NCBI RefSeq assembly: GCF_015546965.1
Contig: NZ_JADMUF010000008.1
Span: forward strand, 1-64,000
DNA: 64,000 nt
Reading direction: 5' to 3'
Origin: Collinsella aerofaciens
GTDB taxonomy: Bacteria; Actinomycetota; Coriobacteriia; Coriobacteriales; Coriobacteriaceae
Below the pieces are notes generated by a model that saw only the letters and a list, made by a program, of their open reading frames with translations, ran no database searches and was not told the origin of the DNA. This document shows, in pieces, positions 52,838 through 61,890 of the stretch. The stretch's first letter is position 1. Each line of letters opens with the position of its first letter. Made by a program: the position numbers and the translations under genes.

Positions 52838-53556
52838 TCATCACCCTCTTTGGCGCTCGGCTCCGCGCCGTCGGCAGCAGCCGCGTCGGCATCAACCGTG
52901 GCGGAAGCGTCCTGCACCTGAACCTGAGCCGCCACCGGTACCGGACCAACCTGAATATCCCCACGTGCCCAATCGCCATCGAGCGCACGGGCCACCCAGT
53001 GGTAAATAGGGATTGTAAAGAAAATCAGCGCGGCAAAGGGGCAGCCACCAAGCAGGAACATCAGCAAAAAGAACAGCAGCCAGCAAACGGCCCAATACGG
53101 AAACGATTGGAACGGGCCCTTCACCGGAGTCGAGCCAACCGCGCCGCCACTCGTCGCCTGCGCTGTAGCGGCATTGGCGGCCTGCGCACTCCAGCTTGCC
53201 GCTTGCGCCGCCTTGGCGGCGGCGTCACTCGCCTGTGTTGCCGCCTCGGTAGCTCGTGCCGCCGCCTCATGGGTGCGTGCGCGCTCTGCCGCCTCGGCCT
53301 CGCGCTGGCGAGCGCGGTCCTCGTTCTCAAACTCGATATCGTCCTCGATCTCGTCACTCGGATTGAGCAGCTCGTCCAGGCTCACGCCATAGAGCTTGGC
53401 GAGCGAGATCAAGTTCTCAGTATCGGGCGAGCTCTCCGCGCGCTCCCACTTACTGACCGCCTGGCGCGACAGCCCCAGCTTTCGCGCCAGCCCTTCTTGG
53501 CTAAAGCCCTTGCTGCGACGAAGGTCGGCGAGCCGCTGCGCAGTTTCTACATTCAT
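52834..53556 (-). CDS. membrane-tethered HTH (Xre-type) transcriptional regulator
   Basis: The 240-residue protein has an N-terminal Xre HTH (ETAQRLADLRRSKGFSQEGL, LGLSRQAVSKWERAESSPD). An Ala/Glu-rich helix follows at residues ~75-140, then two hydrophobic spans (~150-190) and an Ala/Asp-rich tail. A DNA-binding domain bound to the membrane suggests regulation by envelope state, perhaps through DUF4097. The ATG at 53556 follows AGGAGGAACC and is clearly the start. Confidence 0.87.
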   Translation of the reverse strand: MNVETAQRLADLRRSKGFSQEGLARKLGLSRQAVSKWERAESSPDTENLISLAKLYGVSLDELLNPSDEIEDDIEFENEDRARQREAEAAERARTHEAAARATEAATQASDAAAKAAQAASWSAQAANAATAQATSGGAVGSTPVKGPFQSFPYWAVCWLLFFLLMFLLGGCPFAALIFFTIPIYHWVARALDGDWARGDIQVGPVPVAAQVQVQDASATVDADAAAADGAEPSAKEGDE

Positions 53557-53823
53557 GGTTCCTCCTATGTGATGCCAGCCGTGCCGCCGGACCGTTTTTG
53601 TTCTTAAGGCGCCTTGCACAGTTAAAAATCTATCCGCCACCGCCAAAAGCATGCCACCTATTCTAGTGAGATTTTTGACAACCGGCGGTTGCGGGTGCAT
53701 ATGAGCTGCGGAAATGTGTCCAAACAAAGCAATGACCCGTAGCTTGGTTGTCCCCGTTGCGGCGTTAACGGTAGTATGGTCGTACTGTTTATTCCGCACC
53801 GCCAACGGAGGGAGTTCCGCGCC

Positions 53824-54696
53824 GTGAACCGCGATTTCGCTTCATCGCTCATCCAGCTCAACAACACGTTCTATCGCGAGCACTCCGCCTCCTTCTCCGA
53901 TACGCGCCAGGCCCCGTGGCCCGGCTGGGTGCGCACCATGGACATCGCGCTCGAGCAGCTCGACGTCGCCACAATCGAGCATCCCGTCCGCGTCTTCGAT
54001 CTTGCCTGCGGCAATATGCGGTTCGAGAACTTTGCCGCCGGCGGCGCACTTGCCGCCAAGGGCGTCGACGGAGCAAACCCCTCGGCAGATGCCAGCTGCC
54101 CGTTTGAGTTCTATGGTGTCGACTCGTGCCAAGACCTGGCCATCGATGCACATGGCCACGCACTGCGCATTCCCAACCTGCACTTCCAGGAGCTCGACGT
54201 GCTCGACGCCCTCATGAAGCTCAATCCCGCCGAGACGCCCGATACGCTCTTTGACGCCCCACTCGCTGATATCTCGGTGTGCTTTGGCTTTATGCACCAC
54301 GTGCCATCGTGCGAATACCGCGTGCGCGTGCTCGATGCCCTCGTACGCCAAACGCGCCCGGGCGGCATCATCGCCATTAGCTTTTGGGAGTTTATGAACG
54401 ACGAACGCATGGCGCGCAAGGCAGTTCGCGCCGAGGCGCGCGCCGAGCTCACCCCGCCGTTTGAGGGTTACGATTCCGCGCAGTTTGAAGCCGGCGACCA
54501 CCTCATTGGCTGGCAAAACGACCGCCACGCCTACCGCTATTGCCATCACTTTGACGATCAGCAGATCACCGACCTGGTGCGCGGCGTGCGTACGTTCTAC
54601 AAGAGCGGCGAGGTCCCCGTGCGCGAGCTTGAGCGCTTCCATGCCGACGGTCGCAGCGGCGATCTCAACCGCTATGTGATTCTCAAGCGCCTGTAG
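53824..54696 (+). CDS. SAM-dependent methyltransferase
   Basis: The 290-residue protein has a class I fold with motif I VRVFDLACGNMRFENFA, an acidic motif II EFYGVDSC and the motif IV-like SVCFGFMHHVPS. The substrate is unknown, though Trm9-like tRNA methyltransferases have a similar look. The start is GTG at 53824, behind GGAGGGAG. It precedes trmB by 117 bases on the same strand. Confidence 0.75.
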   Translation: MNRDFASSLIQLNNTFYREHSASFSDTRQAPWPGWVRTMDIALEQLDVATIEHPVRVFDLACGNMRFENFAAGGALAAKGVDGANPSADASCPFEFYGVDSCQDLAIDAHGHALRIPNLHFQELDVLDALMKLNPAETPDTLFDAPLADISVCFGFMHHVPSCEYRVRVLDALVRQTRPGGIIAISFWEFMNDERMARKAVRAEARAELTPPFEGYDSAQFEAGDHLIGWQNDRHAYRYCHHFDDQQITDLVRGVRTFYKSGEVPVRELERFHADGRSGDLNRYVILKRL

Positions 54697-54813
54697 GCAT
54701 CGACAACTCGCCGCCGAGCCGCATCGCATCTTTCGGGCAAGCTATGCCCGCCCTTTTCAACCCATTGACGGAACGCGCAGCTATGCGTTCCATACTTATG
54801 ACCAAGGAGCCTC

Positions 54814-55653
54814 ATGGGAGCCGTCCACGTTCGCACGCCTAAGAACTTTGTGCTCGAGGAGCGCCTGGAGCGCTACGCCGATGCGATTGAGACGAACCCC
54901 GAGGCCTATGCCGGAGATTGGCGCGGAGCATGCGCACCAGCTGGCGGCGAACCTTTCGGCCGTCTTCACTTGGATCTTGGGTGTGGCAAGGGAACCTATC
55001 TGGTTGAGCGCGCTCGTCGCGAGCCCGACACCCTCTTTATCGGTATGGACCAAGAACCCATCTGTATCGCCTACGCCGCACAGAAGATATGCGAACAAGG
55101 CCTGTCCAACGCACTCGTCCTACCCCGTGGCGCGGCATCGCTACCGCAACTGTTCGCTGCAGGCGAGCTCGATGCCATCACCATCAACTTTCCCACGCCG
55201 CAGCCCAAGGCCAAGTACGCCAAAAAACGACTCGTCCATGTCGAGCATTTGATGCTCTACCGCCCGCTCTTTGCAGCCGGCGCCACCGTCACACTGCGAA
55301 CCGACAGCAAGCCATTGCGCGACTACGCCCTGGGGCAGTTTGCCGCGGCAGGCTACGACACACTTTGGATAAGTGACGACGTTCGCCGCGACCATCCCGA
55401 GCATCCCGAGACCGAGTATGAGTGCCGCACGCGCGAGATGGGCGCCGCCGTCTATGGCATTTGCGCCACACCCGGCGAGAAGCCTACCGAAGAGCAACTC
55501 GTAGCAGGCCGAGCGCAGGAGCAAAGCCTTGCCTGCTACCTGCCCGATAACCTCGATGAGCTCACCTATGTACCCCTGGGCATGGAAGAAGCCGTCGAGA
55601 ACTTTAAGAACCGCGCCCGCAAGGGCAAGAAGCGCCTACCGCAGGAGTCCTAG
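54814..55653 (+). CDS. trmB: tRNA (guanine-N7-)-methyltransferase
   Basis: The 279-residue protein has the TrmB pattern. Motif I is LDLGCGKGTYLVERARREPD, followed by FIGMDQEPICIAYAAQK and the key ITINFPTPQPKAKYAKKRLVH block (usually NFPDPWPK...RRL). It makes m7G46 in tRNA. The C-terminal extension of ~55 residues is longer than usual. A GGAG site lies before the ATG. Confidence 0.9.
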   Translation: MGAVHVRTPKNFVLEERLERYADAIETNPEAYAGDWRGACAPAGGEPFGRLHLDLGCGKGTYLVERARREPDTLFIGMDQEPICIAYAAQKICEQGLSNALVLPRGAASLPQLFAAGELDAITINFPTPQPKAKYAKKRLVHVEHLMLYRPLFAAGATVTLRTDSKPLRDYALGQFAAAGYDTLWISDDVRRDHPEHPETEYECRTREMGAAVYGICATPGEKPTEEQLVAGRAQEQSLACYLPDNLDELTYVPLGMEEAVENFKNRARKGKKRLPQES

Positions 55654-55718
55654 GGGCTTCTGATGGTCGCGACGTCGGCAAACAAGCGCGAATAGGCGCC
55701 AACGAACGACCCTCGAGC

Positions 55719-55841
55719 CTAAGTGAGTAGACTTTTTCGCAATGGCCACGCACAACCCGCACAACGAAAACTAAAACCGCAGGTAGAGCCCTTGCACAAA
55801 AGCCATGTGCTCGCGATATTGCAAAAAGTCTACTCACTTAG
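55719..55841. repeat. 123-base element bounded by 24-base inverted repeats
   Basis: CTAAGTGAGTAGACTTTTT (plus GCAAT after one extra C) at the left end is an inverted copy of the right end at 55818-55841. The ~75 bases inside are not coding. The ends match nearly base for base. This is the size and form of a miniature inverted-repeat element, or a very strong bidirectional terminator with A/T-rich stem parts. It lies between trmB and the helicase gene in a 309-base gap that holds nothing else recognised. Confidence 0.75.
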
Positions 55842-55962
55842 CTGGCGACCGCACCAAACAGCTGGGTAGAACGCCCATTTCCTGCATTTTCTCGCGCGCT
55901 GGCACCCCGCGCCGCCGCTACGCCATAATAGTTGGCGGACAAACGCGAGAGAAAGCAAACAC

Positions 55963-58644
55963 ATGGCACAGACCACGACAGATACCACCGCCAGCACCGT
56001 CTCCGGCGCCGGGGCTGCCAGCTCATTCTCGGGCGGCACGGGAACCGAAGCCGAGTTTGGCTCGCTCGGTGCGCTCTCCCCCACCTGGTGGGAGCCCGAG
56101 GATGGCAGTGAGCCCGAACCATGGCTCACGCCTGATCAGGCCTTCGAACGCTTCTTTGAATGGACGAGCGACCGCGGCATTGAGCTGTGGGATCACCAAG
56201 AAGAGGCCCTCATGGATCTTGCCGCCGGCGATCACGTCATTTTGGGAACACCGACCGGATCGGGCAAGTCGCTTGTCGCGCTGGGCATGCTCTTTATGGG
56301 CATGGCGCAGGGCAAGCGCTGCTACTACACGGCTCCTATCAAGGCTCTGGTCAGCGAAAAGTTCTTCGACCTGGTACAGGTGCTCGGCCGCGATAACGTC
56401 GGCATGATCACCGGCGACACGCACATCAACACCAAGGCGCCCGTCATCTGCTGCACGGCAGAGATCCTTGCCAACGACGCACTGCGCGAGGGCGAAGATG
56501 CCGATGTTGGCTGCGTCGCCATGGACGAGTTTCACTACTTTGCCGACCCTGATCGCGGTTGGGCCTGGCAGGTGCCGCTGCTCACCCTGCCTCACACGCA
56601 ATTCATGCTCATGAGCGCCACGCTCGGCGATGTCACCGCGATCGCCGCCTCGCTCGAGGAGCACACCGGCGCTACCTGCGACTTGGTCGTCGATGCCCCA
56701 CGCCCCGTGCCGCTGAGCTACGACTACGTGACGACCTCGCTCGAGGGCACCGTCGAGCTCGCGATGCGCCGCGGCGAGGCCCCGCTCTACATCGTGCACT
56801 TTAGCCAGGACGCCGCACTTGCAACGGCACAGTCGCTCGCCAACTTTGGCATTGCCAGCAAGGAGCAGCGCGAGGCCATCAAGGAGGCGGCCAAGGGCAC
56901 GAGCTTCTCGACGGCCTTCGGCAAGATCCTCAAGCGCTTGCTCGGCTGCGGCGTCGGCGTGCACCACGCTGGCATGTTGCCGCGCTATCGCCTGCTGGTC
57001 GAGCGCTTGGCGCAGCAGGGCCTGCTGCCCGTCATCTGCGGCACCGATACGCTCGGCGTCGGCATCAACGTGCCCATCCACACCGTGGTCCTCACCGCGC
57101 TCACCAAGTTCGACGGCTACAAGATGCGTCGCCTGCGCGCCCGTGAGTTCCATCAGATCGCCGGTCGCGCCGGCCGCTCGGGCTTCGATACCGAGGGCAT
57201 GGTCATTGCCGAGGCTCCGGAGCACGAGATCGAGAACGCCAAGCTCATGGCCAAGGCAGGCGACGATCCCAAGAAGCTCCGTAAAATTAAAAAGAAGAAG
57301 GCCCCCGAGGGCTTTGTCACCTGGAACAAGCAGACCTTTGAGCGCCTGATTGAGACGCAGCCCGAGACGCTCAAGCCGCGCCTTCGCATCACACACTCCA
57401 TGGTGATTAGCGTGGTCGAGCAGGGCGGCGATGCCCGCGCCCGCGTACACGACCTCATCGAGACGAGTCTGCAGACTCCCGAGGAAAAGGCAAAGCTCGA
57501 GGTTCGTGCCGACGAGATCTTCGCCACGCTCATTGACTCCGGCGTCGTCGTGCGCACCGAGGTGCCGCTCGCACCCGACGCTCCGGCTGACGCCGCGCCG
57601 GACATCGACTACGCGCTGACGGTCGACCTGCCCGAGGACTTTGCGCTCGACCAGCCGCTCTCGCCGTTTTTACTTGCCGCGCTGGAGCTGCTCGACCCCG
57701 AGAGTGAGACGTATACCATGGACCTCATCTCGATGGTCGAGGCTACGCTCGAGGACCCCAAGCAGGTATTGCGCGCACAGGAGCGCGCCGCGCGCGACCG
57801 CGCGATGGCCGAAATGAAGGCTGACGGCGTCGAATATGAGGAACGCCTGGAGCGCATCCAGGATGTCACCTACGAAAAGCCGCTCGAGGACTTGCTCGAT
57901 GCCGCCTTCGACAAGTACTGCCAGGAAGTACCTTGGGCCAACGACTACCAGCTCTCGCCCAAGAGCGTCCTGCGCGACATGCTGGAGAGCGCGAGCGACT
58001 TTAAGGGCTATATCCAAAAGCTCGGCATCGCCCGCTCCGAAGGCATTTTGCTGCGCTACCTGGCAGAGGCCTACCGTTCTCTCGACCGCACCGTGCCCAT
58101 TGAGAAACGCGATGAGCACTTGCGTGACATCGTTTCGTGGCTCGGCTTTGTGGTGCGCTCGGTCGACTCGAGCCTGGTGGACGAGTGGGAGAACGCCGGC
58201 AACCCCGCTGCACTCGACGCCGCACCGCCGCAGGGCATCGACGAGGTCGTGGCGGACCGTCGCGGCTGCACGCTGTTGGTGCGCAATGCACTCTTCCGCC
58301 GCGTGGCCCTTGCAGCCCGTGGACACGTGCGCGATCTGGGCGAGCTCGACGAGGACTGGGGCATGAGCGAGATCCGTTGGCAAAAGGCGCTCGATGCCTA
58401 CCATGAGCAGCACGAGGAAATCCTCACCGACGGAGACGCCCGCAGCGCCGCGATGTTTTCCATCGACGAGTCCGATGAGAAGACCGCGCACGTATGGCAC
58501 GTGCACCAGATCTTTGCCGACGAGGACGGCGACCACGACTTTGGCATCAGGGGCGATGTCGACCTGGACGCCACGCAAGACGGCGGCGAGGTCATCTTCA
58601 AAAACTACCGTGTCGGCTTTATCGAGGACCTGCTCGAGGACTAG
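55963..58644 (+). CDS. Ski2-like DEAD/DEAH helicase with DUF3516-type C-terminus
   Basis: The 893-residue SF2 helicase has Walker A TPTGSGKSLVALGML (~residue 96), a DEFH box in CVAMDEFHYFADPD, motif III MSATLG and motif VI QIAGRAGRSG. It resembles Ski2/Mtr4-type RNA helicases. Its ~450-residue C-terminal half matches what is called DUF3516 in actinobacteria. The Ala/Thr/Ser/Gly-rich first ~50 residues are probably disordered. RNA unwinding in turnover or ribosome work is the likely role. Confidence 0.85.
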   Translation: MAQTTTDTTASTVSGAGAASSFSGGTGTEAEFGSLGALSPTWWEPEDGSEPEPWLTPDQAFERFFEWTSDRGIELWDHQEEALMDLAAGDHVILGTPTGSGKSLVALGMLFMGMAQGKRCYYTAPIKALVSEKFFDLVQVLGRDNVGMITGDTHINTKAPVICCTAEILANDALREGEDADVGCVAMDEFHYFADPDRGWAWQVPLLTLPHTQFMLMSATLGDVTAIAASLEEHTGATCDLVVDAPRPVPLSYDYVTTSLEGTVELAMRRGEAPLYIVHFSQDAALATAQSLANFGIASKEQREAIKEAAKGTSFSTAFGKILKRLLGCGVGVHHAGMLPRYRLLVERLAQQGLLPVICGTDTLGVGINVPIHTVVLTALTKFDGYKMRRLRAREFHQIAGRAGRSGFDTEGMVIAEAPEHEIENAKLMAKAGDDPKKLRKIKKKKAPEGFVTWNKQTFERLIETQPETLKPRLRITHSMVISVVEQGGDARARVHDLIETSLQTPEEKAKLEVRADEIFATLIDSGVVVRTEVPLAPDAPADAAPDIDYALTVDLPEDFALDQPLSPFLLAALELLDPESETYTMDLISMVEATLEDPKQVLRAQERAARDRAMAEMKADGVEYEERLERIQDVTYEKPLEDLLDAAFDKYCQEVPWANDYQLSPKSVLRDMLESASDFKGYIQKLGIARSEGILLRYLAEAYRSLDRTVPIEKRDEHLRDIVSWLGFVVRSVDSSLVDEWENAGNPAALDAAPPQGIDEVVADRRGCTLLVRNALFRRVALAARGHVRDLGELDEDWGMSEIRWQKALDAYHEQHEEILTDGDARSAAMFSIDESDEKTAHVWHVHQIFADEDGDHDFGIRGDVDLDATQDGGEVIFKNYRVGFIEDLLED

Positions 58645-58664
58645 TCGAACATACTGGAACGAAA

Positions 58665-58706
58665 CAAAGCGGGGCCGTTGGCAATATCGCCAGCGGCCCC
58701 GCTTTT
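58665..58706. terminator. bidirectional terminator between the helicase and DUF2130 genes
   Basis: AAAGCGGGGCCG and CGGCCCCGCTTT pair with an inner TTGGC/GCCAG stem. T-rich sequence follows on both strands, so it can end transcription of both converging genes. Confidence 0.85.
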
Positions 58707-58723
58707 GCACTATACGCTATGCC

Positions 58724-60481
58724 TTACTCGGCATCCTCGACCTCATACGAATCCGCCTCGGCGGGCTCATCGTTTGTCTCTGGCGCAGCCCCGCGCGCCT
58801 CGTCAAACGCCGCCTTCATGGTCTTGTTGCCCCACGTGAGCTTGCGAATGGTAAGATCGTCGGCCTTCTTGTTGGCTAGGCGCAGGTTGTTCTCGGAAGA
58901 CAGCAACGCCTCCTTGGTTTTCTGCAGATGGCTAATCGTCTTGTCGATCTCATCGATCGCCGTTTGGAACTTGCGGCTCGCGATCTCGTAGTTGCGACCG
59001 AAATCATTCTTGAACTTTTCCATCTTGGCTTCGAAGTTCGTGACGTCGATATTCTGCTGTTTGTACTCCGCCAGCTCCTGCTTATAGCGCAGCGAACCCA
59101 TGGCGGCGTTGCGCAGCAGCGTGATCATGGGAATGAAGAACTGCGGGCGGATCACGTACATCTTCTCATAGCGGTAGCTCACGTCGACGATACCCGCGTT
59201 ATAGAGCTCGCTCTCGGGCTCCAGCAGGGTGCAGAGCACCGCATACTCGCAACCTTTCTGGCGACGATCGTGATCGAGTTTCTTAAAGAAGTCCTCGTTT
59301 TTGTGCTTGGTCGCGGTCTCGTCGTTCTCGTTTTTCATCTCGAACATAATCGAAATGACCTCGTTGCCGCTCGCGTCGCACTCGCGGAAGATAAAATCGC
59401 CCTTGGTGCCCTCGGATGCATCGTTATCTTTCTCGAAGTATGCATTGGGAAACGCCGTCATGCGCAGGCGATTGAACTCGGTCTCGCAATGCTGTTCGAG
59501 CGACTCGCCCACCATCTTGGTGGACAGACGGACCTTCATGTCCTTAAGACGCTCAATCTCTTCGTCCTTGTAGCGAATCAACTCGTCACTCACGCGCTTG
59601 GCCTGCGCAAGCTCAAGCTCGTGGGCTGCCTTGGCCTGTTCCTCACGCGAATCGCGCACAGCCAGCTCGCTCGTCAGCTTGGCACGCGCCTCGTCGCGCT
59701 CACGCTCCGCCGCGGCGACCGCCTCTGACAGGTTCATTTTTGCCATCAGTTCTTGTTCGCGCAGCTGCGCACGCAGGCCCTCGGCCTCCTGCTCGGACTG
59801 AGCCTTTGCGGCGGAAAACTTCTCTTGTACCTTTGCGCGATAGTCAGCAAGCGTGCGCTCAGCCTCGCCGCGAGCGGCATCGATCTCACGCTGCGCCTCG
59901 GCAGCAGCAGCGGCAAGCGCCATCTCCTGAGCCTTGTCTGCCGCGGCAAGCTTGGCCTGCAGCTCGGCAATCTGGGCATCACGCACGGCTAAATCGTTTT
60001 GAGCAGCGTTGCGCGCCGCCGACTCGGCAAGCTTGGCTTCATCATCCTTGCGTCCCAGCTGCGCACGCAAATTGTCAATCTCACGCTGGAGCTCGGCGTT
60101 CTCCTTTTGAGCATCGGCACGGGCCTCAACCGCCGCGCGCTGGCTTGCACTCTCGCGCTCTGCGGCAGCGCCCTCGAGCTTGGCGCGTAGCTCGGCGAGT
60201 TCAGCATCGCGCTTGGCGACTTCTTGCGCCAGTTTCTGATCCGCAGTGTTCTTCTGCTCGACAAGCTGAGCGTTGCGCTGAGACTCTGCCTCCTGCAAAG
60301 CAGCCGACGAACGTGAGCGTTCAAGCTCCAGCGCCTGCTCGCCCTCGCGCTGGACTGCCTTCACACGCTCATCCAGGTCGCGCGAAAACTCGGCATCGCG
60401 CACCTGTTTGACGATATCCGCATAGCCAGACGCATCGACCTTAAAAACTTCGCCACAATGCGGGCACTTGATCTCATTCAT
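58724..60481 (-). CDS. DUF2130 protein: zinc-ribbon, long coiled coil and nuclease-like domain
   Basis: The 585-residue protein starts with a CPHCGEVF half zinc motif. A coiled coil of about 280 residues rich in A/E/R/K follows (residues ~40-320). The C-terminal DUF2130 domain has [15 protein letters not shown] then IMFEMKNE. The D...E-x-K spacing there looks like a PD-(D/E)XK nuclease core. This layout recalls RmuC-like proteins, though the function is not established. A terminal acidic tail follows. Confidence 0.85.
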   Translation of the reverse strand: MNEIKCPHCGEVFKVDASGYADIVKQVRDAEFSRDLDERVKAVQREGEQALELERSRSSAALQEAESQRNAQLVEQKNTADQKLAQEVAKRDAELAELRAKLEGAAAERESASQRAAVEARADAQKENAELQREIDNLRAQLGRKDDEAKLAESAARNAAQNDLAVRDAQIAELQAKLAAADKAQEMALAAAAAEAQREIDAARGEAERTLADYRAKVQEKFSAAKAQSEQEAEGLRAQLREQELMAKMNLSEAVAAAERERDEARAKLTSELAVRDSREEQAKAAHELELAQAKRVSDELIRYKDEEIERLKDMKVRLSTKMVGESLEQHCETEFNRLRMTAFPNAYFEKDNDASEGTKGDFIFRECDASGNEVISIMFEMKNENDETATKHKNEDFFKKLDHDRRQKGCEYAVLCTLLEPESELYNAGIVDVSYRYEKMYVIRPQFFIPMITLLRNAAMGSLRYKQELAEYKQQNIDVTNFEAKMEKFKNDFGRNYEIASRKFQTAIDEIDKTISHLQKTKEALLSSENNLRLANKKADDLTIRKLTWGNKTMKAAFDEARGAAPETNDEPAEADSYEVEDAE

Positions 60482-60539
60482 AGCAGCTCCTCGATGAACG
60501 CAAATTTCGACCGCCTACACTCTACCGCGCCGCACGGAC

Positions 60540-60574
60540 AAAAAAGGCGCCGCCGCCATAATGGCAACGGCGCC
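60540..60574 (-). terminator. terminator after the metallophosphoesterase gene
   Basis: On the minus strand GGCGCCG...CGGCGCC with an inner TTGCCAT/ATGGCGG stem is followed by six T. Confidence 0.85.
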
Positions 60575-60576
60575 AG

Positions 60577-60613
60577 AACCACTACAAAGGTGCCTGTCCC
60601 CTTTGTGGTGGTT
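60577..60613. repeat. 14-pair palindromic element with GTCCCC motif
   Basis: AACCACTACAAAGG pairs with CCTTTGTGGTGGTT (one G-T wobble) around a loop containing TGCCTGTC. The GGTGCCTGTCCCC at its centre is akin to the motif in the intergenic palindromes at 14238-14345. Confidence 0.6.
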
Positions 60614-60631
60614 TGTGTGACGGTTCGAGAA

Positions 60632-61177
60632 TTACAGTCCAAAATAGCCCAGGATCTGGTCGCGGCTTACGGGCTTGTAATCGTTGGCATCGAGACCGAC
60701 ATCGTAGCGAAAGATAGGACGTTCGCGATCGCGGTTGCGCGCGTTGGTGCGGTCTCCCCTGCTGTGGATATGCCCGTGCAGCATGATGGCGCCACGCGCC
60801 TTGCCATTCCAGCTGAGCATGGGGTAATGGCTCATAACCAGACGATGACCCTTGGCATAGCCGGGAGCAATCTCCAGGTAATCGCGCACCTCATCCCAAA
60901 TATGCGGCGCGTCCGGATTTTCCCAATCGACGTCATGGTTACCACGGATGAGCGTCACGTTCTGGCATTCGATACGCTCGCGCAGGCGCACGGCATCCGC
61001 CAGGGGCAGACGATAGGTAAAGTCACCCAGGATGTAGAGACGGTCATCCACAGCCACGCACTCATTGATGGCATCGATGACCTTGCGATTCATCTCCTCG
61101 ACCGAGTCAAACGGCCGGTCCATGTCGTGCAAGATATTCGTATCGCCCAGGTGCAGATCGGCGGTAAACCACATCAT
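60632..61177 (-). CDS. metallophosphoesterase (calcineurin-like)
   Basis: The 181-residue protein has DLHLGDTNIL, the metal-site LGDFTY, RGNHDVDW, VMSHYPMLSWNG and HGHIHSRG. These are the full set of metal ligands for the two-metal phosphoesterase family. It probably hydrolyses a phosphodiester or a nucleotide. It is the last of three genes with a 59-residue protein and a HIRAN protein upstream. Confidence 0.88.
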   Translation of the reverse strand: MMWFTADLHLGDTNILHDMDRPFDSVEEMNRKVIDAINECVAVDDRLYILGDFTYRLPLADAVRLRERIECQNVTLIRGNHDVDWENPDAPHIWDEVRDYLEIAPGYAKGHRLVMSHYPMLSWNGKARGAIMLHGHIHSRGDRTNARNRDRERPIFRYDVGLDANDYKPVSRDQILGYFGL

Positions 61178-61243
61178 CGTCTATGCCCTCATTTCGCAAC
61201 GTGTTCAACTCGTGCTAAGTATACAGACGCAGCGATGCGGCGG

Positions 61244-61423
61244 TTATCCAAAGAACCCGCCGAACAGTCCGCGGCGGCTCTTGTCTTGCTTTTTCGAAGC
61301 GTCACCCTGGGCATTCTTATCCTGCCGCTTCTTACGATCCCGCTCCAACTCATTGTCATCGAGTAGCATATCCCACTCAAACGGATCGTCTGTCAAATCG
61401 AACTGGTCGTCGTCATCAAACAT
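61244..61423 (-). CDS. 59-residue acidic-to-basic small protein
   Basis: A 59-codon frame starts at ATG 61421-61423 behind GGGAGACTGCC. It has an acidic N-terminal half (MFDDDDQFDLTDDPFEWD), a Lys/Arg/Gln helix (ELERDRKKRQDKN) and a Gly/Phe-rich C-terminal GLFGGFFG. No family is recognised. It starts 18 bases after the HIRAN stop and ends 66 bases before the phosphoesterase, so it is likely co-transcribed. Confidence 0.65.
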   Translation of the reverse strand: MFDDDDQFDLTDDPFEWDMLLDDNELERDRKKRQDKNAQGDASKKQDKSRRGLFGGFFG

Positions 61424-61441
61424 GGCAGTCTCCCTAACCGA

Positions 61442-61768
61442 TTAGCGAGCATCCACCACGTAGAGTCCAACACGCACCTGATGCCACGGGCTGCGCTCGG
61501 GAGCAACCTGTTGCACGCGGGCCTCAAATACGTCCTCATGGCCGTAATACATCATCAAGGACAGCGGGCCGACCTCGTTTCCCGGGACATAGCCAAGCTT
61601 GGTGTTGCCATAGTAGATCGCAACCGCCTCGGGATCATGGGGATTATCGCGCTCGGCGCACAGCGTCAGTTTATCGCCCACTTTAAGATCGCCTAGGACC
61701 AAAGCGCCGTCGGCATATTGAAATCCTGCGATATGAAATGACAGAAGAACACGTGAAGGCTCGTACAT
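61442..61768 (-). CDS. HIRAN domain protein
   Basis: The 108-residue protein is essentially one HIRAN domain: FHIAGFQYADG, DKLTLCAERDNPHDPEAVAI and YYGNTKLGYVPGNEVGPLS. HIRAN domains bind 3' single-strand DNA ends in helicases such as HLTF. As a stand-alone protein it could recognise damaged or stalled DNA. It leads an operon with the small protein and the phosphoesterase. Confidence 0.9.
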   Translation of the reverse strand: MYEPSRVLLSFHIAGFQYADGALVLGDLKVGDKLTLCAERDNPHDPEAVAIYYGNTKLGYVPGNEVGPLSLMMYYGHEDVFEARVQQVAPERSPWHQVRVGLYVVDAR

Positions 61769-61890
61769 GGCAGCTCCTCTAACGGCCGGATAAACCGGCG
61801 CTTAACCTTATTGAGAAGTCTACGAGCTCGTGCGGACACAAATTCATCCTGCCTGCGCCTTTCGACCGTTTGTCGCTACGCCATCTGATT

